From assembly GCA_035327305.1 (NCBI GenBank), contig DAOLDL010000003.1:1-64000 (forward strand): a DNA stretch of 64,000 bases. The letters run 5' to 3'. This document shows positions 37,789-47,240 of the stretch, one piece after another. A program made the translations under genes and the position numbers. Source of the DNA: CALMUP01 sp035327305. GTDB taxonomy: Bacteria > Verrucomicrobiota > Kiritimatiellia > CAIVKH01. The notes under the pieces are model-generated. The model worked only from the letters and a program-made list of their open reading frames with translations. It was not told where the DNA came from and did no database searches. Positions within the stretch are counted from its first letter, which is position 1. Every line of letters starts with the position of its first letter.

Positions 37789-38775
37789 TTATGATCCGTA
37801 ATCAGGCTTGATTCTTCCGGCGGCCACGTCTTTCACCATCGACGTGATGGAGGCGCGAACCGCTTCGCGTGAATTCATTTTGTTCTTCCAACCCAGAGCG
37901 CGAATTTTCCGGGTGTCCAGGCGATACAGGGGCACATCGGCTTTCCAGCCGCGAGAGCCACCGGTATGGGCATACTCCACATTTTTCAGTCCCATGCACC
38001 CGGCTACCAAGTCGGCAATTTCATTAACGGTAAGAAAGTCCTTTGAAGCGACGTTGAAGTAACGATAGCCCGGTTCGGGATTTTTTTCCAGCATCAGGAA
38101 TGCCCCGACCACATCGTCGACGTGTATATAAGGTTTGCTTTGCGTGCCGTCGCCGAAAATTTTGAGTCGTGCGGGATTGGCGGCGAGTCGACGGATAAAG
38201 TCGTAGGCAACGCCATGGGTTTGCCGGGGACCCACGACATTGGCAAAACGGAACACCACACCCTGTATGTCGAACATGAAACTGTAGGCGCTTACCAGCG
38301 CCTCACAAGCCAGCTTGCATGCTCCATACGTGGAAACGGGAATCATCTTGTCATAATCCTCCGGGATCGGATAAGGCGGCACTTCGCCATACACTCCGCT
38401 TCCCGATGTGAAAAATATCCGTTTCACATTTTCAAGCCGCATCGCTTCGAGCACATTGCGGGTAAGCATGGTGCCGTTGCTGAAATCTATGTCCGGATCG
38501 ACGGCGGCCCTGGCAATGTCGGAATTTGAGGCGAGATGGAAAACGGTGTGGTGGTTACGTATGGCTTGCCGCAGTGCCTCGCAATCGCGCACATCACCCT
38601 CCACAATCGTCAGGCGCGGGTCATTCTGAACTGCTTCAAGATGCCAGCCCTGACCGGTGGAAAAATTGTCGTAAACGGTCACATGCCCGGAGGTTTCCCC
38701 CAAAAGACGAGTGGTCAGATGCGCGCCGATGAAGCCGGCGCCGCCGGTAACAAAATATCTGTGAGTTTCAGTCAT
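37789..38775 (-). CDS. NAD-dependent sugar-nucleotide epimerase (SDR)
   Basis: Extended SDR of 328 residues, first gene of the eight-gene operon. GGAGFIGAH is at 11-19, GSGVYGE is the strand-5 Ser motif and STYGACKLACE gives Y-x3-K. Layout and several blocks (VVGPRQTHGVAYDFIRRL) parallel the next gene (VVGGRMTHGVIYDFINRL), pointing to a shared origin. I start at 38775 (MTETHRYFVTGGAG); an in-frame ATG 11 codons upstream is possible. The next gene starts 1 nt after its stop. Likely a C4 or C5 epimerase on the NDP-sugar of the locus. Confidence 0.9.
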   Translation of the reverse strand: MTETHRYFVTGGAGFIGAHLTTRLLGETSGHVTVYDNFSTGQGWHLEAVQNDPRLTIVEGDVRDCEALRQAIRNHHTVFHLASNSDIARAAVDPDIDFSNGTMLTRNVLEAMRLENVKRIFFTSGSGVYGEVPPYPIPEDYDKMIPVSTYGACKLACEALVSAYSFMFDIQGVVFRFANVVGPRQTHGVAYDFIRRLAANPARLKIFGDGTQSKPYIHVDDVVGAFLMLEKNPEPGYRYFNVASKDFLTVNEIADLVAGCMGLKNVEYAHTGGSRGWKADVPLYRLDTRKIRALGWKNKMNSREAVRASITSMVKDVAAGRIKPDYGS

Positions 38776-38876
38776 TGTATGTCCATGATTATTAAACAAG
38801 TACCGCATTTTTTCCAACTGCGGCGGAAAAGGCAACATGTAAACACGTTGTGGCTATTTTTGACGGTCCGGCATGA

Positions 38877-41800
38877 TTAAAAACGCGCTTTTAAACCAAT
38901 TTCCCATGTTTTCTCCTCGTACGTCGGCATTTCCATGCGCGTAAAGCCGCCGAAACACTGAACTTCGCCTCCAAAATCATACGCAAGCCGGATCGTGATA
39001 TTCCAAACATCCTCCCACTCCGTTGCGGTTTCCCGGGCTATTCCCCATTCGGTGTTCAATTCGTAGGAAATCAATCCGCAGTTTCCCGTGAAGGCGCCCA
39101 GCAATGCATGATATTCCAGTTTTTCTGGAGAATAGTATTCGGGAACCGTATCATCGTTACGCTCCTGACGCACTTTGTAACCAGCGCCAACGTACGGACT
39201 ATCCATTAAACGATACACGATTTGACCCGCGAGCTTCACGGCGTCATTGTCATCCGTACGTAGCAGATAGTTTCCGCGGGCATGTGCATCAAATTGATTC
39301 AGCATGATTGAATTGACTGACCATGAAAAAGCGTCGTACCGGATATTTTCGCGGATCGCTTCGACTGTCGGTACAATGTCGCGTTGGTAGCCCAGTTCCC
39401 AGCTTCCATTGAGCACCCGGTTTTCTGAATGTAAAAACAATGACCCGACAGCCTGGTTTTTCGGTTCGTTATCGCTCCACTGTATCCACTGCAATTCACT
39501 GCGTAACCGGCGTTCGTTTGTGAAAAACCAAAGCCCCTCCATGCCCAAACGAAAACCATCCACATCACCGAGCGATGTGCGGCGATGGTTACTATGTTCC
39601 GCCCGCGCACCCAGTCGAATATCTTCCTGTATGTGCCAATGTCCGGCAACGCCAAACCGATTCGCCGATCGATCATCGGTATCATGGATGTTATCGAAGT
39701 TGACGACCAGTTGCGGCCTCAACTCCTTTTCAGCCTTTTCCAACAGACGAAAAACCTGATCCTGATCAAGCGATCCGGCCTGCGCCGCTGTACGGAGCTT
39801 CGATAAAGCGGCGGGCAGATCCCCTCGTTCGAGCGAGTTTGACCCCCAATCATACATGAACAAAGAAGGATCAACGCCAGAATCAGACACTTCCTGATAT
39901 AATGCATGTGCACGGGCATGCTGACCTTGCTGATTCAACCGGCGCGCCATTTCCACCTTGGCCTGAATAACCGGATTGTTGGATCTCAAATACTCATTGA
40001 TGTCATCTGCGCCATCCAACATCACCAATTCCATGGTTCGAGGCGGCGGAATGGCGCGGAATGGAATTCGCATACGGTCATATCCCGGAGTTACAAATCC
40101 ATGTTCATCCAAAGCCAGGACATAATCAAAATACTTGCGCGTCACATTTCGCAATATATCCACCTCCTCCTTGCCAGGATCGTGCGACATATGTCCACAA
40201 TCTCCATGAGGATAAACAAACATGCGTGGAATACCTTCCGGTATCGAACGGGCGGCATCGCCGAGCCATTGGTTTAACCGCGCTTCCATTTCCGCAACGG
40301 TTTCGACGGATTCATCGGATTTGATGATTCGATGGATAAGCGGATTACCCAAAAAGGCCGATGCCACGCCCCTGGTATTTGAAATGTGCTCCGGCCCGGT
40401 GGTGGCGACCAACCATCGACCGCTCTGTTGCAGATCGACAAATGATGTACGCGAAGTTTCACGAGGAAGCATGTGGCGAAAAACTGATACATCCACAGCA
40501 AGAACAACTTTTACCTGATGCTTTGCCATAAATGCATCCAATTCAGGCAACACATCGGGAGAGGGATGCACCAGCACCATGATGACTTGTTGCCCTGGAT
40601 TGGCCACAGCGTGCTCCAACTCAAAAGGAAATATAAATGTGTAACCTGCCGCCAGCAACTGACGCATGTGGTTTTTCAATTGCCCGACATGATTCTGCCC
40701 GTCCATTTGACACACCGACAAGGATTTGTATGCCAATACGGGAACTGCGGATTCCGGTGCGAGTTGCGCCAAGGGTTTCAAGCGCCGGATCGAGGCTGGA
40801 ATGTTTCGACCATGTGCCTTATTCCGAATAACAGCGCCCCCTTCAGTATTGTTGATGATATCGTCGGCTCGCGCAACCAATCGATTCATCCCGGCATGGG
40901 CGGGATTATGTTTCAGATATTCTGATGCGTATGCAAAAGCGGCCGGCCAATCAAACAGACCTTCGGCAATTTCCGCACTGACTCTGTATAAATCCGGAGT
41001 TGGCGAAGATTCAATTCCGGCCTCGGCCAACGATGCCGCGACTTCATAATCCCCTTTAGCTCTTGCCAACTCAATCGCCCTCGAGAATAATTGATGGGCA
41101 GGGAACTTCCGCAAGCCCAGCTCTATCAAATAAATCGCTTCATCGTGACGGCATGCTCGCACCAATGCATCGGCGGCAGTCTGCAGGAAATACACGCCAT
41201 CATGGACGTTGCGTACCGACTCCGTCCAAAGCGCAAATATTTCAGGCTCACGCCCCAGACTGACCAGCATGTCGGAAAATTTATCCGCGCCGAAAGTCCC
41301 GCGTGACCGCAGTCTTGCACCCCACCAATTTACCTGGGACACCGCTTCCGCATAACGTTCATCCGCCATCAACATGTCAAATAACTCCAGCCGCAAATCC
41401 GGCTGACCGGAATCGCGATCGAGACTTTCCATGACAAACATAACCGCATCGGAAATTTTGCCCACTCGACGGGACTGCATTGCCTTTATTCTATAATGGA
41501 CAGCCGGGGGAACAGGCGCCAACAAGGCGTTCATGAAGAAATCGTCAACATTTCTCGGGGATTCAAAACGGGGCGCCAGCCTGGCCGCCTGAAGCCATGC
41601 GGAACTGGCAGGATCCCTTGCAATAATCCTCCGGTACAACGTATAAGCAGTCTCCGGCTCGCTGTTCATGGCAAATTCGTCGGCAAATCCCAGCAATAAC
41701 GTGGTTATGAGTGGGTCATAGTAGGGTTGATCACCGACATAGCCGCGCATGATTTCACCGAGTGCCTGATTATCGCGACATATCGCGGCAATTTCATAAA

Positions 41801-43442
41801 GTAGATCCACTTCAACATGGTCAAATGTCGGCAGGTCGCCCGGTGTAAGGGCAGGAAGTTCATGCGACCAGGCATCACAGTTGCCTTTCAGCGCCTTTAT
41901 CAGCGATAATTGCAATGAGCTTTTGCGGTCTAGATTATCGGCGACAATCCGTTCAAGAAGCATGACCGCCGCATTCATGGCGCCATTGCGCATTGCGGAA
42001 TCGGCGAGATTACGCCAGGCGGATATCCCGCGCGTCGCATCCAGAAGCGAACGCGCATCGGAGAACGCGCGAATCTTCACCAATGCTTCCAAAACCTTGA
42101 CCAAGTCCTCATCGGCAACCGGTCCGTCATGCCTGAATGCCCTCTCCCAGTATCGCAGAGCTTCAGCATCATCACCGGACTCCCACATGAGCCACCCGAG
42201 CGAACGAGCTGACTCAAAACCATCGGGATCGTAATTAAGCGATTCATGCAGAAGCCATATCCGTTCATGAACCGGACGGGATTCCGCGACCAGCCGACAG
42301 GCACCTGCCATCAATACATTCGATTGTTCACCACGGATATTTTTTAACGCATGGAGTCCCTGCCGAAGATCATCAAAGGAAAGTACGAAGCGGGCGCGTC
42401 CTCTGGCCATGGCTTCAATTATATTATCCGGCGCCACGTCACGCTCGATTTCCTCCACTTCACGAAACAATCCGGTCGCCAGATAATAAAAATGTCGAAG
42501 TTCGACTACGCGTTCATTCGTCGGAGAAAGTGCGACGGCGCGACGGACACAAGCGATGGCTTCGCTTGCATTTCCCGCCTGGAAATGTGCGTCAGCAATC
42601 CATGCCAGCCAACCCGGACGCACAGCATCCAGATGCTCCAGTCCCCGCGACCAGGCGTTCGCGGCATCCTGCCAATTTTCACCGTACCAGTAATGCCATC
42701 CCAAATCCGACCACAGACTTGCCCGCCCTGGATTTAACCGTATTGCTTTTTCGTATTCAGTGACTGCTTCAGTGGAGAGTTCGCGTCGCGCCAGATCACG
42801 TGCCCGTTGCTGATGAATCAGGCTTCGCAAATCCACATACGCATTGAAATCATCCACGTCGTCATACCCCTCAATCCCGCCGGTCAGGATATCTTGACGA
42901 AAAATCGCATACAATTGCTTCAACGTGTCATCAGCAACTGAAGGCAGTATTTTTGAAATCAGCATCGCGGCGGCGGAGTCCCTTTTTTTCTCCAACAAAA
43001 TGCCCAACCACCGGATAATTGTGTCATTGGGCCGGCCCCGCAGACCTTCAACCGGAATTGCCTTCAGCAGGTTGTTTGCATCATCAAGGCGATTCATCCG
43101 CAAAAGCAGATCGACATTCCATGTGATGGAAAGTGACATCCAGTCGGCATCGAGTTTCCAAGCTTTCTCCAGCGCTTGAAGCGCTTCCTGGTCGCGATTG
43201 CCAAGCATCAAGGCGCGACCGAATTGACGCCATGCCTCGGCATGGGCGGGATCAAGAGATACGGCGCGTTCCGCGTGAACAATGGCATCGCTGATGTGTC
43301 CTCCGGTCAAAGCCTGACGCGACGCGGACACGGCCTCATGTACGGTAGCGCTTTCCGCGTATGAGCTTGGCAACCACCCGCTCGCATGCGCACTCATAAA
43401 TACGAAAAGTATGGCAGACGATAATTTAGCGATGATCTGCAT
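38877..43442 (-). CDS. outer-membrane export protein: TPR array + NodB-like domain + beta-barrel (PgaA-like)
   Basis: 1521 residues. A signal peptide (MQIIAKLSSAILFVFMSAHASG) is followed by a long TPR superhelix (about 35-870; clear units such as AVTEYEKAIRLNPGRASLW). A polysaccharide-deacetylase-like fold comes next (about 895-1130), recognisable by VLAYKSLSVC, QLLAAGYTFIFPFELEHAV and FVYPHGDCGH, but the TFDDG motif is replaced (MVLVHPSP). After a short TPR linker, about 285 residues (1237-1521) have alternating aromatic strands and end in a terminal Phe, as in outer-membrane barrels. TPR plus 16-strand-size barrel is the PgaA exporter plan; the inserted NodB-like domain is unusual. It overlaps the upstream gene by 17 nt and should export the polymer made by the PilZ-GT2 protein. 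Confidence 0.82.
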   Translation of the reverse strand: MQIIAKLSSAILFVFMSAHASGWLPSSYAESATVHEAVSASRQALTGGHISDAIVHAERAVSLDPAHAEAWRQFGRALMLGNRDQEALQALEKAWKLDADWMSLSITWNVDLLLRMNRLDDANNLLKAIPVEGLRGRPNDTIIRWLGILLEKKRDSAAAMLISKILPSVADDTLKQLYAIFRQDILTGGIEGYDDVDDFNAYVDLRSLIHQQRARDLARRELSTEAVTEYEKAIRLNPGRASLWSDLGWHYWYGENWQDAANAWSRGLEHLDAVRPGWLAWIADAHFQAGNASEAIACVRRAVALSPTNERVVELRHFYYLATGLFREVEEIERDVAPDNIIEAMARGRARFVLSFDDLRQGLHALKNIRGEQSNVLMAGACRLVAESRPVHERIWLLHESLNYDPDGFESARSLGWLMWESGDDAEALRYWERAFRHDGPVADEDLVKVLEALVKIRAFSDARSLLDATRGISAWRNLADSAMRNGAMNAAVMLLERIVADNLDRKSSLQLSLIKALKGNCDAWSHELPALTPGDLPTFDHVEVDLLYEIAAICRDNQALGEIMRGYVGDQPYYDPLITTLLLGFADEFAMNSEPETAYTLYRRIIARDPASSAWLQAARLAPRFESPRNVDDFFMNALLAPVPPAVHYRIKAMQSRRVGKISDAVMFVMESLDRDSGQPDLRLELFDMLMADERYAEAVSQVNWWGARLRSRGTFGADKFSDMLVSLGREPEIFALWTESVRNVHDGVYFLQTAADALVRACRHDEAIYLIELGLRKFPAHQLFSRAIELARAKGDYEVAASLAEAGIESSPTPDLYRVSAEIAEGLFDWPAAFAYASEYLKHNPAHAGMNRLVARADDIINNTEGGAVIRNKAHGRNIPASIRRLKPLAQLAPESAVPVLAYKSLSVCQMDGQNHVGQLKNHMRQLLAAGYTFIFPFELEHAVANPGQQVIMVLVHPSPDVLPELDAFMAKHQVKVVLAVDVSVFRHMLPRETSRTSFVDLQQSGRWLVATTGPEHISNTRGVASAFLGNPLIHRIIKSDESVETVAEMEARLNQWLGDAARSIPEGIPRMFVYPHGDCGHMSHDPGKEEVDILRNVTRKYFDYVLALDEHGFVTPGYDRMRIPFRAIPPPRTMELVMLDGADDINEYLRSNNPVIQAKVEMARRLNQQGQHARAHALYQEVSDSGVDPSLFMYDWGSNSLERGDLPAALSKLRTAAQAGSLDQDQVFRLLEKAEKELRPQLVVNFDNIHDTDDRSANRFGVAGHWHIQEDIRLGARAEHSNHRRTSLGDVDGFRLGMEGLWFFTNERRLRSELQWIQWSDNEPKNQAVGSLFLHSENRVLNGSWELGYQRDIVPTVEAIRENIRYDAFSWSVNSIMLNQFDAHARGNYLLRTDDNDAVKLAGQIVYRLMDSPYVGAGYKVRQERNDDTVPEYYSPEKLEYHALLGAFTGNCGLISYELNTEWGIARETATEWEDVWNITIRLAYDFGGEVQCFGGFTRMEMPTYEEKTWEIGLKARF

Positions 43443-45348
43443 AAATCACCCGCGTAACGCCCGGCGGGAAAAGCTCGATCTGCCTGGTGGTAACCGCCAA
43501 TCTCCGTGCCGGAGTATATTTCCTGGCTTCCTCCAAGCTCATCTCGACCTGGCCCTCATCCCCCGCGATCAACAACATCTCATTTGTTCCTATCCTGACT
43601 TGTTGCTTCAACAATTCCATCGCTTCATCCACGGAAACGATGAAGGTGACTTGATATCCCAGGTCGCGGAACGCGGCGGCCAGTTCCGGATCATAGCCCG
43701 TAACGGCGAATCGCGTAACCAGCATGCGCACGGACGGCATATTGAAGATGGCGGCGACTCGTTTAGCCAGCTCATGTGCGTCAGCCCGGGTATATTTTCG
43801 ATGTGTGGTGATGACCGGAACCGTATTGATTCCATCTCGCGCCGCACGCATAACCTCCACTTGCCGATGCTCGGACAACGGATGCAGTCGATCGACATCC
43901 AACCATACCGGGAGAAGCGCGCTGGCCTGCTCTCTCATTGCATCCGATAGTTGATGGTACCTTCCATCCAGCAGAAACAGAGGTTTCAATGGGAGATAGT
44001 GTACCGGCTGAACTTGAATTTCGCCGCCCTCCGAGCCGATCCAAAATTGACCGTGCGTAAATTGACGGGAAATCGGAACGGATCGGGCAAACATTTCCTG
44101 ATCGTGAGATACCCAAATGCGGTTGTTCTTGATTCGCAGGAAAATATGGTGAGTGTCATCCAGATTATTGGTTCGGGTTGTCGAGGCCAGTGTTTGCAAT
44201 TTCCCAAGTCGCTTTTCCTGGAGTCGAACGGTCTGGTTTTGAATGGAGACCCGCAAGAAGGCGTGTGGTCCGGCGTAACGAACATACAAGGCGGCAACGG
44301 TTCCCGTTGAAATCCTCATGGTGACACCCGCCTCGAAATCACCCCAGAAATCGCTTCCTCGAAGAAGAGCCGAACCGTTAGCGCCAAGCAGAATGGAATC
44401 ACCATCCATGACGCCATTTCCAATGTACCAGCCGGTTTGTAATCCCGATGCGGGATACCATTCTTCCAGAGCACGAAGCAAATCCTCCGGCGACCATACG
44501 CCTTGTACCCTCATACGGGTAAGTGCGTACGGATCAGCGGTCTGACCGTTAAAAGGACTTCCTTCCTGCGTGAATGCAATTCGATGAAACTGCTTGAGCG
44601 CTCCCTGATTGATGGTCGATGCGAGAGGATCCACATCCCGCCCCTCTCCCGGATCACCATAGGGATATAAATATGCTTGAATCGGACGGCTGGTGGCGCG
44701 AGCGAGAATATCTGCGGCGACCCGGTAGTCACGCGTAAGACGATCTTCAAACATGCCGTCGGTCTCGACATTATTTCTTACCCAGGCGCGTCGACTTAAA
44801 AAATTACCCTCCTTGCCGGCGGGATCAACGGCAATGCGTTTAATTGCTTCATGTCCCATACTGGCCAGCGACCAATTCGGGTGCCGGGTGATCCGGCGCA
44901 AGTCGGTTTTGTCGATAAAATGATTTCCCCAGTATTCGGTTACTTCGGTAGGCACGAACAGTGTGCCGGTCATTCGATGTTTGATCAGACGCGGCGTTGC
45001 CCATACCATGTGATCCTTGCGCCCGCCTTCAAACATCAGCAAAACGGCTTTTCGCGGCAATGGCGCGTCACGATAATAAAAGGACTCAATATCATCCGTA
45101 TTGATCGTGCTATATCCGTGATCCTTAAGAGCGTCGAGAAACGCATCCAGCTTGGCCGGGGAAACATACCGTGGATTATCGCTGTCCGCGATGCCTTCAA
45201 AAGACAACGCAAAGAATCCATCCCAACCCACATCGTCGCCCCATTCGGTGTCCGGGAGAGGATCCTTGCGAATAAAGAAATTGACAAGGGTGACAAAAAG
45301 AAATGCCACGATCAGCCATTGGGCGATGATGAATGCTTTTTTCATCAT
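43426..45348 (-). CDS. membrane-anchored NodB-like (PgaB-like) protein with LamG-like and C-terminal domains
   Basis: 640 residues: an N-terminal membrane anchor (8-26), a NodB/polysaccharide-deacetylase fold (about 45-290), a concanavalin/LamG-like beta-sandwich (about 310-470) and an alpha/beta C-terminal domain (about 480-640). The NodB fold is identified by LDALKDHGYSTINTDDIE, TGTLFVPTEV and the YPYG motif at 228-231. The catalytic motifs are degenerate: MFEGG at 105-109 instead of TFDDG, and SMGHE at 163-167 with one His of H-x3-H missing. By position it equals PgaB, the periplasmic polymer-processing protein, but may bind rather than deacetylate the glycan. The stop overlaps the exporter start; its start overlaps the synthase stop (ATGA). 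Confidence 0.82.
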   Translation of the reverse strand: MMKKAFIIAQWLIVAFLFVTLVNFFIRKDPLPDTEWGDDVGWDGFFALSFEGIADSDNPRYVSPAKLDAFLDALKDHGYSTINTDDIESFYYRDAPLPRKAVLLMFEGGRKDHMVWATPRLIKHRMTGTLFVPTEVTEYWGNHFIDKTDLRRITRHPNWSLASMGHEAIKRIAVDPAGKEGNFLSRRAWVRNNVETDGMFEDRLTRDYRVAADILARATSRPIQAYLYPYGDPGEGRDVDPLASTINQGALKQFHRIAFTQEGSPFNGQTADPYALTRMRVQGVWSPEDLLRALEEWYPASGLQTGWYIGNGVMDGDSILLGANGSALLRGSDFWGDFEAGVTMRISTGTVAALYVRYAGPHAFLRVSIQNQTVRLQEKRLGKLQTLASTTRTNNLDDTHHIFLRIKNNRIWVSHDQEMFARSVPISRQFTHGQFWIGSEGGEIQVQPVHYLPLKPLFLLDGRYHQLSDAMREQASALLPVWLDVDRLHPLSEHRQVEVMRAARDGINTVPVITTHRKYTRADAHELAKRVAAIFNMPSVRMLVTRFAVTGYDPELAAAFRDLGYQVTFIVSVDEAMELLKQQVRIGTNEMLLIAGDEGQVEMSLEEARKYTPARRLAVTTRQIELFPPGVTRVIYADHR

Positions 45349-47015
45349 ACTTCGCCCTTTTCACTACTGCGTGTTTGGCGTGTTCCCCACGAGGAAACCC
45401 AGAACGTAAGCACCGCCCACGGCACTTGCCACACCAGCACCAAAAGGTAATAGAAACAGAATATTACGCCGTAAAACCAGAGTCGGGATCGCTTCACCAA
45501 CAGATAAGCCGCGCTCATGAGCGCGCTCATCAGGAAAATGCCGAAAAGGTACATGGCCGGTGTTCCCTGCTGAAAAACGGGAATGTAAACCAATGCCCGC
45601 ATAACCACGGCGGGACTGATGACGGGAAGAATAAATCCCGCATAAAACGAAAGCCACATCAACGGTTGCCGTTTCCAAATGAAAAAGCAGGCTTTCAGCG
45701 ACTCCCTAAACCATGAGCGCTTCCAACGCATCTGTTGGCGTAGGAATGTGCGATGCCGGGTCGGCACCATGGTGGTGGTGCGGGCGCGGGCATCGTATTT
45801 CAATTTCCAGCCGCGACGAATCAATTTATTCGTCAATGACCGGTCATCACCAAACGTCGCCGGCTGACCAAAGAAAGCTTGATTGATCCAACCGTCCAGA
45901 ATGCCCAGCAGTGGTTCCCGACGATATGCCGTAAACGGTCCGGACAAGCAAGTAACCGTGTCAAAAATGCTTTCCGCCGCTTTAAGCACGCGGAATCCGA
46001 TGAAATATCGGACCGCCTGCATTTTGGTCAGCATGTTAACCGAGGCATTTTCGACATCGCAATGCCCGGTAACCGCGGCAACCTCCGGGTCGGCAAAACC
46101 GTCGACGATTTTGGATAATGCATCGGGACACAAGAAGCTGTCGGAATCGGTGTAGACGATAATTTCACCTGAAGCCACGCGGGTTCCGGCCGCCAGGGCA
46201 TGGCGTTTGCCCTGCTGTTCCTCGAGGTGAATGATTACCAGGTCAGGATATTTTTTCTTAGCCCGGTACATGGCGGCCAGGGTTTCGTCCGTACTGCCAT
46301 CGTTGATTGCGATGACCTGCAATTTGTCCGCCGGATAATCCGACTCAAACGCGTGGCTTATTGTGCGTTCGATATACTGTTCTTCGTTGTGCGTTGGAAT
46401 CAGCACCGTAAGCGGAGGCTTCTCCTTGACCGGCCGGGGTGCGCGATAACAGGCCGCGAAAATAAAGCGGCTTACCAGATATGCCCCGACGGAAATGGTG
46501 TACAGGAAAACGGGCACATCAAACCAGAAGTAATAAAGATTCTGATAACGGGCAATGATGGTAAGGCTTGCCGCGACGAAGAGTACAATTACCGATATCC
46601 AGAGCAGGTAATTCCATGTGGTTCGTGACAAGCGCAGACTTAACCGTTCGCCAAACTGCACTCCGACTTCACCGGATTTTTCGTGACGGACTTTTACCGT
46701 GCCATCGACTTCATAATCGCGGGCGGCAAATTCTTCCGGCATGGCGCCTTCCGGAATGTGAAATCTTAATTTAATTTTCTCATGATCACCGGGAAGGTCC
46801 AATCCGGAAAGGCGGAGTCCGCCATCCGAAATATCCGAGGCCTTGGCCCGTATGATCTGTTGATTCGGCCCTGAACCGATGATTATTTCCACCGGGAAAT
46901 CGACTTTGTAGCGGGGGGATTGACGCCGGTCGCTGGCATTAGGACGTGAAAGCGCCCTCAATCGCCGGTCGGGGATTCTAACCGGATGTATTTGTTTGCC
47001 GGTTTCTTCGCTCAT
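45345..47015 (-). CDS. processive GT2 polysaccharide synthase with N-terminal PilZ domain
   Basis: Inner-membrane synthase of 556 residues. The N-terminal PilZ domain (about 25-130) keeps both c-di-GMP signatures, R31-x3-R35 (RQSPR) and D61-x-S63-x2-G66 (DISDGG). Membrane segments lie at about 136-153 and 161-188, then a GT2 catalytic domain with Asp239 (INDGST), D290-x-D292 (TDSDS), the GDD motif ending Asp391, and Q427-x2-RW431 (QQMRW), which marks processive synthases such as BcsA, HasA and PgaC. Several C-terminal membrane helices form the channel. BcsA has PilZ at the C-terminus and PgaC has none, so this order is distinctive. First gene of the export operon; predicted product is a c-di-GMP-activated beta-linked exopolysaccharide. 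Confidence 0.9.
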   Translation of the reverse strand: MSEETGKQIHPVRIPDRRLRALSRPNASDRRQSPRYKVDFPVEIIIGSGPNQQIIRAKASDISDGGLRLSGLDLPGDHEKIKLRFHIPEGAMPEEFAARDYEVDGTVKVRHEKSGEVGVQFGERLSLRLSRTTWNYLLWISVIVLFVAASLTIIARYQNLYYFWFDVPVFLYTISVGAYLVSRFIFAACYRAPRPVKEKPPLTVLIPTHNEEQYIERTISHAFESDYPADKLQVIAINDGSTDETLAAMYRAKKKYPDLVIIHLEEQQGKRHALAAGTRVASGEIIVYTDSDSFLCPDALSKIVDGFADPEVAAVTGHCDVENASVNMLTKMQAVRYFIGFRVLKAAESIFDTVTCLSGPFTAYRREPLLGILDGWINQAFFGQPATFGDDRSLTNKLIRRGWKLKYDARARTTTMVPTRHRTFLRQQMRWKRSWFRESLKACFFIWKRQPLMWLSFYAGFILPVISPAVVMRALVYIPVFQQGTPAMYLFGIFLMSALMSAAYLLVKRSRLWFYGVIFCFYYLLVLVWQVPWAVLTFWVSSWGTRQTRSSEKGEV

Positions 47016-47091
47016 TTACGTCGATTCTCTGCACAATTCCGGCAACCCGATGCCCCTCTCCCGGAAAAGTGCCCTGACTCCTCACATCCTT

Positions 47092-47120
47092 ATAATGGCG
47101 TGAAAGTAACACAGCGACAA
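47092..47120 (-). promoter_or_regulatory. candidate promoter of the PilZ-GT2 exopolysaccharide operon
   Basis: On the minus strand TTGTCG (47115-47120) and CATTAT (47092-47097) are 17 nt apart, about 75 nt upstream of the synthase start. The -35 region lies in a direct repeat of AGCGACAAA (47113-47121 and 47124-47132; 11-bp spacing, one helical turn), which could be an operator. Weak, by-eye call. Confidence 0.3.
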
Positions 47121-47240
47121 ACAAGCGACAAAACAAAACTGGAGAGAACTGCCCGGGTTAATTTTGGCCGGTTTTAAGATTTAACTATGAACGAACCGAC
47201 GTAATGTCATTCGAGGCCGATACCGATTCTTGAAACCTGG

